Shown in pieces: positions 8,665-15,940 of a DNA stretch of 35,406 nucleotides; position 1 is the first letter of the stretch; each line of letters begins with the position of its first letter. Where the stretch lies: NCBI GenBank assembly GCA_910585815.1, contig CAJUFJ010000037.1, forward strand, positions 1 to 35,406, read 5' to 3'. The position numbers were made by a program, and so were the translations under genes. Source of the DNA: an uncultured Oscillospiraceae bacterium (GTDB lineage: Bacteria; Bacillota; Clostridia; Oscillospirales; Oscillospiraceae). The notes under the pieces are model-generated. The model was given only the letters and a program-made list of their open reading frames with translations. It searched no databases and was not told the DNA's origin.

Positions 8665-9142
8665 GCAAAAACTGACGGTAGGAATCGCCGATATGAAGAT
8701 GCTCCAGGGGGAGGGCATTCTGGTGACTTATGCGTTGGGCTCCTGCATCGGTCTGTGCTTTCATGACCCGAGGCTGCGGCTGGGCGCGCTGCTCCACATC
8801 ATGCTGCCGCTGAACATGGAAGCCGGACGGACCCATCCGCTGAAGTATGCCGATACCGGCATCAAGGAGACGCTGAAGGCCATGGAGGCCAAGGGGGCCT
8901 CCCGCAGCCGCATGACGGTGAAGATCGCCGGCGGGGCGAAGATGTTTGAAATTGCCGGAGGCAGTGGCCTGGGCAATATCGGCCAGCGCAATATCGAAAG
9001 CGTCCACGCCATCCTGAAGCGGGAGAACATCCGCCTGCTGGCGGAGGACGTGGGAGGAAAGGTGGCCAGGACCCTGCTCTTTGACGTGGGCAGTGGCCAG
9101 GGCTGCATCCGGTCCTACGGGCAGAAGGACATTATTTTCTAA
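8657..9142 (+). CDS. cheD: Chemoreceptor glutamine deamidase CheD
   Basis: CheD deamidates glutamines on chemoreceptors and is the partner of CheC. The 161-residue protein carries the catalytic Cys30 in YALGSCIGLCFHD and His47 in GALLHIMLP, plus the conserved KIAGGAKMF and NIGQRNIESV segments and the C-terminal GG-VARTLLFDVGSG block. Length matches the family (about 160). The start lies within the end of cheC, so the pair should be made together. The chemoreceptor gene at 17891-19717 offers a possible substrate. Confidence 0.97.
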   Translation: MAEQKLTVGIADMKMLQGEGILVTYALGSCIGLCFHDPRLRLGALLHIMLPLNMEAGRTHPLKYADTGIKETLKAMEAKGASRSRMTVKIAGGAKMFEIAGGSGLGNIGQRNIESVHAILKRENIRLLAEDVGGKVARTLLFDVGSGQGCIRSYGQKDIIF

Positions 9143-9196
9143 ACACAGCCAACGCGCCGGGCGGCGCCATCTGAAATAGAGTGAGGAGTGTCAAAC

Positions 9197-10117
9197 ATGG
9201 CGGAGGTACATAACAGCGGTATCCTTTTGGAGTCCGGCACCAACGAGATAGAGATTATGGAGTTCACCATCGACGGGAGCCTGTACGGCATCAACGTGGC
9301 CAAGGTGCGGGAGATTATTATGTCCGCGCCGGTGAAGGTGATGCCCCACGCCCACCCGGCGGTGGAAGGCATCTTTAAGCCCCGGGATGTGGTTATCACG
9401 GTGGTGGACCTGCCCAAATACTTGGGTGTGGACAAGGAGAAGGCCGAGAAGGACCTGTTTATCATCACCAACTTCAATAAGATGTACATTGCCTTCCGGG
9501 TACACACCGTGGTGGGTATCAGCCGCATCTCCTGGACGGACATCCACAAGCCGGACAAGACGGTGTCCGGCGGTTCCGAGGGGGTGGCCACCGGCATCGC
9601 CCAGTGCGGCTCCGACCTGGTGACCATTCTGGACTTCGAGCGGATTGTGGCCGAAATCGCCCCTGAGACCACCATTCAGATGGACGAGATCGAGCAGATG
9701 GGCCCCCGGGCCCGGAGCGATGAACCCATCTGGATTGCGGAGGACTCCATCCTCCTGTCCAAGATGATCGAGGAGTGCCTGCGCAAGGCGGGCTATGTCA
9801 ACCTGCGCATGTTCCCCAACGGCCGGGAGATGTGGGAGGCGCTGAACGCTCTGCCCCAGTCGCGTAAACTCTTTGAGCAGGTGGCGCTGATTATCACCGA
9901 TATCGAGATGCCCCAGATGGACGGCCACCGCCTGACCAAGCTGGTGAAAAGCAGTCCCCGGTTCCAGCCGATTCCCCTTATCATTTTCTCCTCCCTGATC
10001 AGCGAGGAGATGCGTATCAAGGGCCGCCAGCTGGGGGCCGACGAGCAGATGAGCAAGCCGGAAATCGGCCATCTGGTGGACGTGATGGACCAGCTTCTGC
10101 ACAACGCAAAGGATTAA
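9197..10117 (+). CDS. cheV: Coupling/receiver protein CheV
   Basis: CheV joins a CheW-like coupling domain (about residues 10-150, with EFTIDGSLYGINVAKVREII and FKPRDVVITVVDLPKYLG) to a CheY-like receiver (about 175-300). The phospho-acceptor Asp235 lies in IITDIEMPQMDG, and a Lys-Pro pair follows in EQMSKPEIG. It links receptors to the kinase CheA and adapts through phosphorylation. I chose ATG 9197 because GAGGAG (9183-9188) sits 8 bases before it; an upstream in-frame GTG at 9188 overlaps that ribosome site and is less likely. No cheA, cheW or cheB is in the window. The operon ends here at a strong terminator. Confidence 0.96.
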   Translation: MAEVHNSGILLESGTNEIEIMEFTIDGSLYGINVAKVREIIMSAPVKVMPHAHPAVEGIFKPRDVVITVVDLPKYLGVDKEKAEKDLFIITNFNKMYIAFRVHTVVGISRISWTDIHKPDKTVSGGSEGVATGIAQCGSDLVTILDFERIVAEIAPETTIQMDEIEQMGPRARSDEPIWIAEDSILLSKMIEECLRKAGYVNLRMFPNGREMWEALNALPQSRKLFEQVALIITDIEMPQMDGHRLTKLVKSSPRFQPIPLIIFSSLISEEMRIKGRQLGADEQMSKPEIGHLVDVMDQLLHNAKD

Positions 10118-10120
10118 GAA

Positions 10121-10144
10121 AAAACCCGCCTTCCGGCGGGTTTT
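10121..10144. terminator. Bidirectional terminator between cheV and the ComFB-repeat gene
   Basis: AAAACCCGCC-TTCC-GGCGGGTTTT is a perfect stem with A and T tracts on both sides, so it can stop transcription from cheV (+) and from the convergent gene ending at 10153 (-). Confidence 0.9.
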
Positions 10145-10152
10145 CTTTGTGC

Positions 10153-11352
10153 TCAGCGGTGGTGATGGGGGTGGTCCATGACCACCTTGCAGGCTCTGGT
10201 GAGCTGGGCAAAGACGGTGGAGTTGAAACGGCCCTCGTAGACGGTGAGCATGGGGATGCGGTCCAGCCTGGACAGCACCACGTACTTGGGCACCAGATTG
10301 GTAAGGGTGAGGGCCTTTACATCGGCCTCACACTGCTTACAGGTGCACAGGCCGAATTTTTTGATATACGCGGGGGCCTTCTCCTCCACCAGCACCTGCA
10401 TAATGTTGATATAGGAGATGTCCTCGTCCTCCGCCGACGCGGGAGGAGGGGGCGTGGGCTTAGATGCGGCAGGGGCTGGCGTTGGTTCAGGTGCAGGGGC
10501 CGGTTCGGGTTCGGGCGCGGGCTCCTGAGCGGGGGCGTTGGCTGCGGCCAGCATTTTCTCAATGTCTTCCTGGGACATTTTGCCGCCGGAGGGCGCGGCA
10601 GGGGCCGGTTCGGGTTCGGGCGCGGGCTCCTGAGCGGGGGCGTTGGCGGTAGCTAGCATCTTCTCGATATCCTCCTGGGACATTTTGCCGCCGGAGGGCG
10701 CAGCGGGAGCCGGTTCAGGCGCGGGCGCAGGCTCTTGAGCGGGAGCGTTGGCAGCGGCCAGCATCTTTTCAATGTCCTCCTGGGACATTTTGCCGCCTGA
10801 GGGCGCGGCAGGGGCCGGTTCGGGCGCAGGCTCGGGCTCCTGAGCGGGAGCGTTGGCGGCGGCCAGCATCTTTTCAATGTCCTCCTGAGACATCTTGCCG
10901 CCGGAGGGCGGGGCGGGAGCCGGTTCGGGTGCCGGCGCAGGCTCCTGAGCGGGAGCGTTAGCAGCGGCCAGCATCTTCTCAATGTCCTCCTGGGACATCT
11001 TGCCGCCGGAGGGCGCGGGGGTCTGGGGCGTCTGTTCTGCAACGGGTTGTTCAACTGCCATTGGAGGCACCTCCTCAAGGATAGGCTGGGGGGGAGGGAC
11101 AGGTGCGGCAGAGTCGGCCAGCTCCTCCTCCAGAGCCTGCTGGATCTGCTGGGACAGATTGTCGTCGTTTGCCTGGGCTACCTCCAGGATGGGGGGCAGG
11201 AGGGGCCGGGAGGGGGCGGCGGCGGTCTCGGTGCCCTCCGCGGCGGGCTCGCCGGCGGCGGGAGCCCCCTCCTTGGGCGTGCCCGGAGCGGTGAGCAGGT
11301 TCAGTACATGGGCAGTCTTGCTGCCCTTGGCATTTTTCTTACTTGCGGCCAT
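10153..11352 (-). CDS. ComFB-domain protein with five FliM-peptide-like repeats
   Basis: The 399-residue product has four parts. Residues 1-114 are Ala/Pro-rich with two conserved-looking islands (KTAHVLNLLTAPG, and LPPILEVAQANDD followed by LSQQIQQALEEEL). Residues 115-289 are five 35-residue repeats, each SGGKMSQEDIEKMLA(A/T)ANAPAQEP followed by a Pro/Ala/Glu linker. A Pro-rich linker follows. Residues about 306-399 are a ComFB-like domain with INIMQVLVEEKAP, the Cys cluster C336-x-C338-x2-C341, DVKALTLTNLVPKYVV, and a His-rich tail HPHHHR. The repeat core SQEDIEKML resembles the SQxEIDALL peptide at the N terminus of FliM/FliY, which binds CheY-P. ComFB-like proteins in cyanobacteria have been reported to bind cyclic dinucleotides. 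It follows the ParA gene by 23 bases in one operon and has an AAAGGAG ribosome site. No signal peptide is seen. Its exact function is unknown. Confidence 0.85.
   Translation of the reverse strand: MAASKKNAKGSKTAHVLNLLTAPGTPKEGAPAAGEPAAEGTETAAAPSRPLLPPILEVAQANDDNLSQQIQQALEEELADSAAPVPPPQPILEEVPPMAVEQPVAEQTPQTPAPSGGKMSQEDIEKMLAAANAPAQEPAPAPEPAPAPPSGGKMSQEDIEKMLAAANAPAQEPEPAPEPAPAAPSGGKMSQEDIEKMLAAANAPAQEPAPAPEPAPAAPSGGKMSQEDIEKMLATANAPAQEPAPEPEPAPAAPSGGKMSQEDIEKMLAAANAPAQEPAPEPEPAPAPEPTPAPAASKPTPPPPASAEDEDISYINIMQVLVEEKAPAYIKKFGLCTCKQCEADVKALTLTNLVPKYVVLSRLDRIPMLTVYEGRFNSTVFAQLTRACKVVMDHPHHHR
10486..11010 (-). repeat. Five tandem 105-bp coding repeats
   Basis: Five units of exactly 105 bases (10906-11010, 10801-10905, 10696-10800, 10591-10695, 10486-10590, in reading order) keep the frame and encode the 35-residue SGGKMSQEDIEKML units. 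The motif half is nearly identical in all copies, with mainly synonymous changes. The linker half varies between Ala-Pro and Glu-Pro. The last unit runs on into a longer Pro-rich linker. The near identity suggests recent expansion or ongoing homogenisation. Confidence 0.97.
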
Positions 11353-11375
11353 GAATGTGGCTCCTTTCCGTAGAA

Positions 11376-12155
11376 TCAGGAGTTAGGGAGATTGGGCTCA
11401 TACATCCGGGCGATCTCGTTGATCAGAAGCCGGAAGTCCCGGGCCACCTTGGAGTCCGGGGCGTAGGAGAGCACGCTCTCGCCGTAGGCGGGGGCCTCGG
11501 CCACCGCCACGCCGGAGCGGATGCGGGAGTGGAACACCCTGGTGTCCAGCTGCTGGGCGATCTGCTCCGCCATGTCCAGCACCTCCCGGTTGAGGGTGAA
11601 ACGCTGGTTGAACTTGTTCAGCACGATGCCCAGCACCCGCAGGCGGGAGTTGTAGCACCGGCGGACGGTGTCGATGGTCTCCCGGATCTGAGAGACGCCC
11701 AGCAGGCTGAGGATCTCCGGGGCCATGGGAATCACCAGGCCGTCGGCGGCCACATAGGCGTTTACGGTGAGGACGTTGAGGGCGGGAGGCGTGTCGATGA
11801 TGATATAGTCGTAGTCCTCCTCCACCTCAGCCAGGCAGTTTTTCAGCAGAAATTCCCGCCCGGGCCGGTTAAACTCCAGCTCGGCAGCGGACAGCAGGAT
11901 GTTGGACGGCAGAATATCCCCGCATTCGGAGTGCATGATCACATCCCGAATGGGAGCGGAACCCTTCAGCGCGTCATAAATAGTGGCGCAGTGTTCGATG
12001 TCCAGACCCAGGCAGAAGCCCAGACTGCCCTGGGGGTCAAGGTCGACGCCCAGCACCCGGGCGCCCCGGCTGCGAAGGCCGTCCATGAGGGCGCTGGATG
12101 TGGTGGTTTTACCCACTCCGCCCTTCTGGTTGGTAATAGTGATGATAGTGGACAA
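11376..12155 (-). CDS. Orphan ParA/Soj-family ATPase
   Basis: This 259-residue ATPase begins with the deviant Walker A motif QKGGVGKTT (signature Lys11, Lys16), followed by GVDLDPQGSLG and the Walker A'/B segment YIIIDTPPALNVLT. ParA proteins dimerise on ATP, bind DNA or a scaffold, and position chromosomes, chemoreceptor arrays or other cargo. No parB or parS-like partner is beside it. It lacks an obvious C-terminal amphipathic membrane helix, so it looks closer to Soj than to MinD/FlhG. The start codon is TTG, placed 5 bases after a GGAGGAG ribosome site (12161-12167). Its place within the motility genes and its operon with the FliM-motif/ComFB protein suggest a motility-related positioning role, which is inference. 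Confidence 0.9.
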   Translation of the reverse strand: MSTIITITNQKGGVGKTTTSSALMDGLRSRGARVLGVDLDPQGSLGFCLGLDIEHCATIYDALKGSAPIRDVIMHSECGDILPSNILLSAAELEFNRPGREFLLKNCLAEVEEDYDYIIIDTPPALNVLTVNAYVAADGLVIPMAPEILSLLGVSQIRETIDTVRRCYNSRLRVLGIVLNKFNQRFTLNREVLDMAEQIAQQLDTRVFHSRIRSGVAVAEAPAYGESVLSYAPDSKVARDFRLLINEIARMYEPNLPNS

Positions 12156-12192
12156 GCGATCTCCTCCAGTAAAATCTTTCTCTGAGAGCTAT

Positions 12193-12219
12193 TAACTTAA
12201 TCATACTACATGCCGATAA
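12193..12219 (+). promoter_or_regulatory. Sigma-28 (FliA) promoter of fliD operon
   Basis: TAACTTAA, 11 bases, then GCCGATAA (12212-12219). The -10 element matches the sigma-28 consensus in all eight positions and the spacing is correct. It lies 78 bases before the fliD start, as expected for a late flagellar operon. Confidence 0.88.
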
Positions 12220-12296
12220 AAAAGTACAGAGTATTTTTGCGTTCAATTTTAAAATAACCGTTGGAACACAGATACAAGACGGAAGGAGCGATTACT

Positions 12297-15101
12297 ATGG
12301 CGTCAATCAGTGGAGCTTCAAGGAGCAACACAACCAGCAGCCTGTACAACAGCGCAAATGTCATTAGCGGTCTGGCCAGCGGACTGGACACCGAGGGCAT
12401 GATCGAAAATCTGGTCAAGGGTTATCAGACCAAGATCAACACCCTGAATCAGAAGGTAACCAAAACCGAGTGGAAGCAGGATGCTTACCGCAGCATTATC
12501 CAGAAAATGGTGGGTTTCAGCAGTAAATACACCTCTTACACATCCAGCACCAACCTGATGTCGGCCAGCTTTTTTAACAGCGCCGTTAAGGTGGCCGCCC
12601 AGGGCCTGTACGCCGACAAGGTGACAGCCAGCGGCAAGACCAGCAGCGATATCGTCCTCAACTCGGTAAAGCAGCTGGCCGCCGCCGCCCAGTACCGCAC
12701 CGGGAGCAACCTGAAGGCGGGGGACGGCAGGAGCATCGAGGCCGAGGCCGGCGTGGACCTGAAGGGCAAGACAACCCTGGGCTCCCTCAGTGGCAGCCTC
12801 ACCCTGACCTACGGCAGCAACAACATTACCCTGAGCTTCGACGAGGTGGCCGACAAGGAGGCCCTGGAGGAGATCAAGTCCAAGTATAAGGCGGACAACA
12901 ACCGGAATATGTCTGAGACCGAGGCCCTGGCCGCCCTCATCAACCAGAAGCTGGAGGGCCAGAAGATCAGCTTCAGCGGGGGTACCTCGGCCGACGCCAA
13001 GGACCGTATTGAGGTGCGGGCCGACGGCAACACCATCACCTTTGCCGACAAGTCCAGCGCGGGCAACTCGGTGTATCTCTCCGGCGCCAGCGGCAACGTG
13101 GAAAATGCCCTGGGTCTGGATCTGGAGAACGCCAAGGAGGATAAGCCCGCCGCCATCAAGCTGAATTACGACTTTTCCACCACCAAAGAGGTGAACAACG
13201 CCGTCTATCTGTCGGAGAAGACCATGAATCTGAGCCTGGACGGCTCCACCAGACAGATCAAGCTGCCCAAGATCACCGGCAGCGAGAGCGCCGGCTATAA
13301 AATTGTGGACAACGACGGCAAGGCCTTGGACTACACCGCCGAGAACTACACCAAGGTGCTCAACGACAGCCTGAACAAGGCCTTTAAGGGCAAGGTGACG
13401 GTGGAGAACAAGGGCACGGATGGCGAGCTGAAGCTGCGCTTCAACGTGCAGGAGGGCTCCGACCTGATTATCAACACCGACGTGGGCGAGACCCTGGGCA
13501 TCGGCCGGTCGGCCACCAGCTATATGAACACCAGCAAGACCCTGGAGGACCTGCTGGGCAAGGATAAGCTGGAGGGTCTGACCCCCGCCAAGGACAAGAA
13601 CGGCAAGGAACTGGTGGACGACAAGGGCAACAAGCTTTACGAGTTCAAGATCAACGACGTGGTGATTGGCAATTACTCCAAGGACACCAAGCTGTCTGAC
13701 ATCATGAGCGACATCAACAGCAACAAGGAAGCCGGCGTAAAGGTGAGCTACTCCCAGACCACCAAGAACTTTACCTTTACCGCCAAGGAGACGGGGGCCG
13801 ACAGCGAAATCAAGATCAACGGCGGCCTGGCCGAGGCCATGTTTGGCTCTACGGAAGTCCCGGATAATAGCGGCGGCAGCTTTGCCGAATCCTATGGCGT
13901 CAAGTGGCTGCAGGATGGCGAAAGCGCAAAGTTCACATTTTCGATACCCGAAGTAGGCAGCCATGAGTTCAGTATCACAAAGGATACCTCCATCGAGGAT
14001 GTTGTCAATAAACTGAACAAATCTCTCATTGGTCAAAATCATTCCTTTTCCTATAACAAGTTCACGGGCCAGATCGAGGCAAAGGACAGAGAGAGCGGCG
14101 CGAAACTTGAACTTAAGATAACGGATATGTACGATGACGAGGTGTCATTCGATGAGAGCAAAGCTCCTGCGATTAACTACACCCCCGGCCGGGACGCCGA
14201 GTTTACTGTCACCGTAAACGGCGAGACCATCAACATGAAGCGGGCCTCCAACAGCGTGAACATCGACGGCCTGACCATCAACATGCACGACACCTTCGAC
14301 GGCTCTGTGGACAAGGAGGGCAAGCCCTCGGTGGACAGCGCCGGCAAGCCCACCAACTCAGTCACCTTCAAGACCAGCACCGACTCCGACAAGATCGTGG
14401 AGGCCATCAAGACCATGATCGAGGACTACAACACCATGATGACGGAGATCAAGGCGGCCTACTCCACCATGCCCTACCAGAAGTCCAACGGCTCCTTTGC
14501 CAACTACGAGCCCCTCACCGAGGACGATCGGGCCGGCATGTCGGAGAGCGCCATCGAGCGGTATGAGGAGAAGGCCAAGCAGGGTATCCTGTTCGGCGAC
14601 CGGACCCTGTCCACCCTGTATGACAAGATGCGCAATATCTTCTCCCCCGCCGGGGAGGACGGCGCTTTCCTCCGGGCCATGGGCATCAGCACCAGCTTCT
14701 CCATCAGCGACGGCACCCAGGCCGTCACTCTGGACGAGGATAAGCTGCGGGCCATGCTGGACAGCGATCCCGACCGGGTGGCCGAGGTCTTTACCAAGAC
14801 CAGCGGCACCGGCGGCGTGATGCAGAACCTGAAAACCCAGCTGGACAACTACGCCAAGACCACCGGCGAGCCCAAGGGCATCCTCATTCAGCAGGCCGGC
14901 AGCCCGCTGAGCTCCCTGTCCCTGATGAACAACAGCTGGCAGAAGCAGATCGACAACTACAACACCCAGATCGAGAAGTGGCAGGATAAGCTGTCCAGCC
15001 AGGTGGACCGCTACACCCAGCAGTTCAGCCGCCTGGAGCAGCTGATTAACCAGATGAACTCCCAGAGCTCCACGCTGGCAGGTCTGATGGGCGGCGGCTA
15101 A
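12297..15101 (+). CDS. fliD: Flagellar filament cap protein FliD
   Basis: FliD caps the filament and helps flagellin fold. The N-terminal family domain (about residues 15-110) has SGLASGLDTEGMIENLV and YRSIIQKM. The C-terminal domain (about 635-925) has IEDYNTMMTEI, GILFGDRTLSTLYDKMR and the ending SRLEQLINQMNSQSSTLAGL. At 934 residues it is nearly twice the usual 450-550, because the middle is expanded with repeated hook-IN-like modules (about 448-510, 545-610, 635-665). The stretch encoded at about 13845-14180 is AT-richer and uses codons rare in its flanks (ATA, AGA, AAT, CAA). I chose ATG 12297, 8 bases after GGAAGGAG (12281-12288); an in-frame TTG at 12261 has no ribosome site. Transcription should start at the sigma-28 promoter just upstream. 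Confidence 0.95.
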   Translation: MASISGASRSNTTSSLYNSANVISGLASGLDTEGMIENLVKGYQTKINTLNQKVTKTEWKQDAYRSIIQKMVGFSSKYTSYTSSTNLMSASFFNSAVKVAAQGLYADKVTASGKTSSDIVLNSVKQLAAAAQYRTGSNLKAGDGRSIEAEAGVDLKGKTTLGSLSGSLTLTYGSNNITLSFDEVADKEALEEIKSKYKADNNRNMSETEALAALINQKLEGQKISFSGGTSADAKDRIEVRADGNTITFADKSSAGNSVYLSGASGNVENALGLDLENAKEDKPAAIKLNYDFSTTKEVNNAVYLSEKTMNLSLDGSTRQIKLPKITGSESAGYKIVDNDGKALDYTAENYTKVLNDSLNKAFKGKVTVENKGTDGELKLRFNVQEGSDLIINTDVGETLGIGRSATSYMNTSKTLEDLLGKDKLEGLTPAKDKNGKELVDDKGNKLYEFKINDVVIGNYSKDTKLSDIMSDINSNKEAGVKVSYSQTTKNFTFTAKETGADSEIKINGGLAEAMFGSTEVPDNSGGSFAESYGVKWLQDGESAKFTFSIPEVGSHEFSITKDTSIEDVVNKLNKSLIGQNHSFSYNKFTGQIEAKDRESGAKLELKITDMYDDEVSFDESKAPAINYTPGRDAEFTVTVNGETINMKRASNSVNIDGLTINMHDTFDGSVDKEGKPSVDSAGKPTNSVTFKTSTDSDKIVEAIKTMIEDYNTMMTEIKAAYSTMPYQKSNGSFANYEPLTEDDRAGMSESAIERYEEKAKQGILFGDRTLSTLYDKMRNIFSPAGEDGAFLRAMGISTSFSISDGTQAVTLDEDKLRAMLDSDPDRVAEVFTKTSGTGGVMQNLKTQLDNYAKTTGEPKGILIQQAGSPLSSLSLMNNSWQKQIDNYNTQIEKWQDKLSSQVDRYTQQFSRLEQLINQMNSQSSTLAGLMGGG

Positions 15102-15125
15102 TACCGCCAGAAAGGACGATCCCAC

Positions 15126-15515
15126 ATGGACGCAAGAGGCTATCAGCAATATAAACAGCAGTCTATCAACTCCATGACCCCCGGGGAGCTGCTGCTGCTG
15201 CTCTACGACGAACTGGTCAAGCGCAGTACCTTGGCCTCCATTGCCCTGGATAAGCAGGACTGGCCCACCTTCGAGGCCGCGCTGGAGCGGTGTACCGACA
15301 TCGTCAATTATCTGGACGAGACCCTGGACCACCAGTACCCCATCAGTCAGGACCTGGCTCGGATGTATGACTACTTCACCTATGAGCTGGGCCGGATCAA
15401 GCTGGGACGGAACAAGAAGGAGCTGGACCGCCTGCGCCCCATGCTGGTTGACATGCGAGACGCCTTCCGCGCCGCGGAGAAAAACAGCGGCGCGCCCCGG
15501 GAGAAGCAGGCATGA
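15126..15515 (+). CDS. fliS: Flagellin chaperone FliS
   Basis: FliS binds the C terminus of flagellin in the cytosol and stops early polymerisation. The 129-residue helical protein shows the family start YQQYKQQSINSMTPGELLLLLYDELVKR, the helix with NYLDETLDHQYPISQDLARMYDYF, and a charged tail. Length is typical (about 125-135). It lies 24 bases after fliD and overlaps the next gene by 4 bases (ATGA). Confidence 0.96.
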   Translation: MDARGYQQYKQQSINSMTPGELLLLLYDELVKRSTLASIALDKQDWPTFEAALERCTDIVNYLDETLDHQYPISQDLARMYDYFTYELGRIKLGRNKKELDRLRPMLVDMRDAFRAAEKNSGAPREKQA

Positions 15516-15907
15516 CAAAAAGCGACTGGATGGACCTGACGGTGCTGGAGCGGAAGAAGTACAACTGCCTGTCTGAGGTGCTGGGCCTGAGCCAGCAGCT
15601 GGGCGAGGCCATGGACCGCAACGACGATGTGTCTGTGCGGATGCTGGTGGCCATGCGGCAGGACCCGTTGCTCCAGCTCCAGGAGCTGAAGCGGGCGGTG
15701 GATACCAAGCGGGAGAGCCTGTCCCAGGAGGATCGTGACCGGCTGTCCGCCCTGAACCAGGGGGCGCCCCCCCAGGAGGGGGAGGAAACCGCCTACCAGG
15801 GCCAGGCGGGCAGCGTCCGCCGCCTGCTGGAGCGGGTGCTGGAGCTGGATGAGCGGCTGAACCGCCGTCTGGCCGGTGGAAACTCCTTCTACGCACAAAA
15901 AAAATAA
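15512..15907 (+). CDS. FliT/FlgN-like flagellar export chaperone (putative)
   Basis: This 131-residue protein is helical and hydrophilic, with heptad-like segments at about residues 10-35, 50-70 and 100-125. It has no membrane span. I see no firm family motif. Its position right after fliS, with a 4-base ATGA overlap, is where fliT or a FlgN-like chaperone sits in many operons, and size and helicity fit. Function is inferred from context. The gene ends at a long hairpin. Confidence 0.75.
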   Translation: MTKSDWMDLTVLERKKYNCLSEVLGLSQQLGEAMDRNDDVSVRMLVAMRQDPLLQLQELKRAVDTKRESLSQEDRDRLSALNQGAPPQEGEETAYQGQAGSVRRLLERVLELDERLNRRLAGGNSFYAQKK

Positions 15908-15911
15908 AGGT

Positions 15912-15938
15912 TATCCCCCCTGCGGCGCAGGGGGGATA
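15912..15938. terminator. Hairpin between convergent genes
   Basis: TATCCCCCCTGC-GGC-GCAGGGGGGATA is a perfect 12-bp stem. On the - strand it is followed by an A/T-rich stretch ending in a long T run (complement of 15901-15911), so it is a good terminator for the peptidase gene. In the + direction the T run is missing, but the stem is strong. Confidence 0.8.
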
Positions 15939-15940
15939 GC

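Noticed and set aside
10486..11010. Regular repeat array as a possible CRISPR
   Set aside because: The period is 105 bases with no unique spacers, and the repeats stay in one reading frame and encode a regular peptide.
11376..12155. ParA gene as a genuine flhG
   Set aside because: It lacks the N-terminal activator helix and the C-terminal membrane helix of FlhG, and begins like Soj. A similar role is possible but the name is not supported.
12261..12296. Upstream TTG start for fliD
   Set aside because: There is no ribosome site before it, and GGAAGGAG with ATG 12297 gives the usual FliD N terminus.
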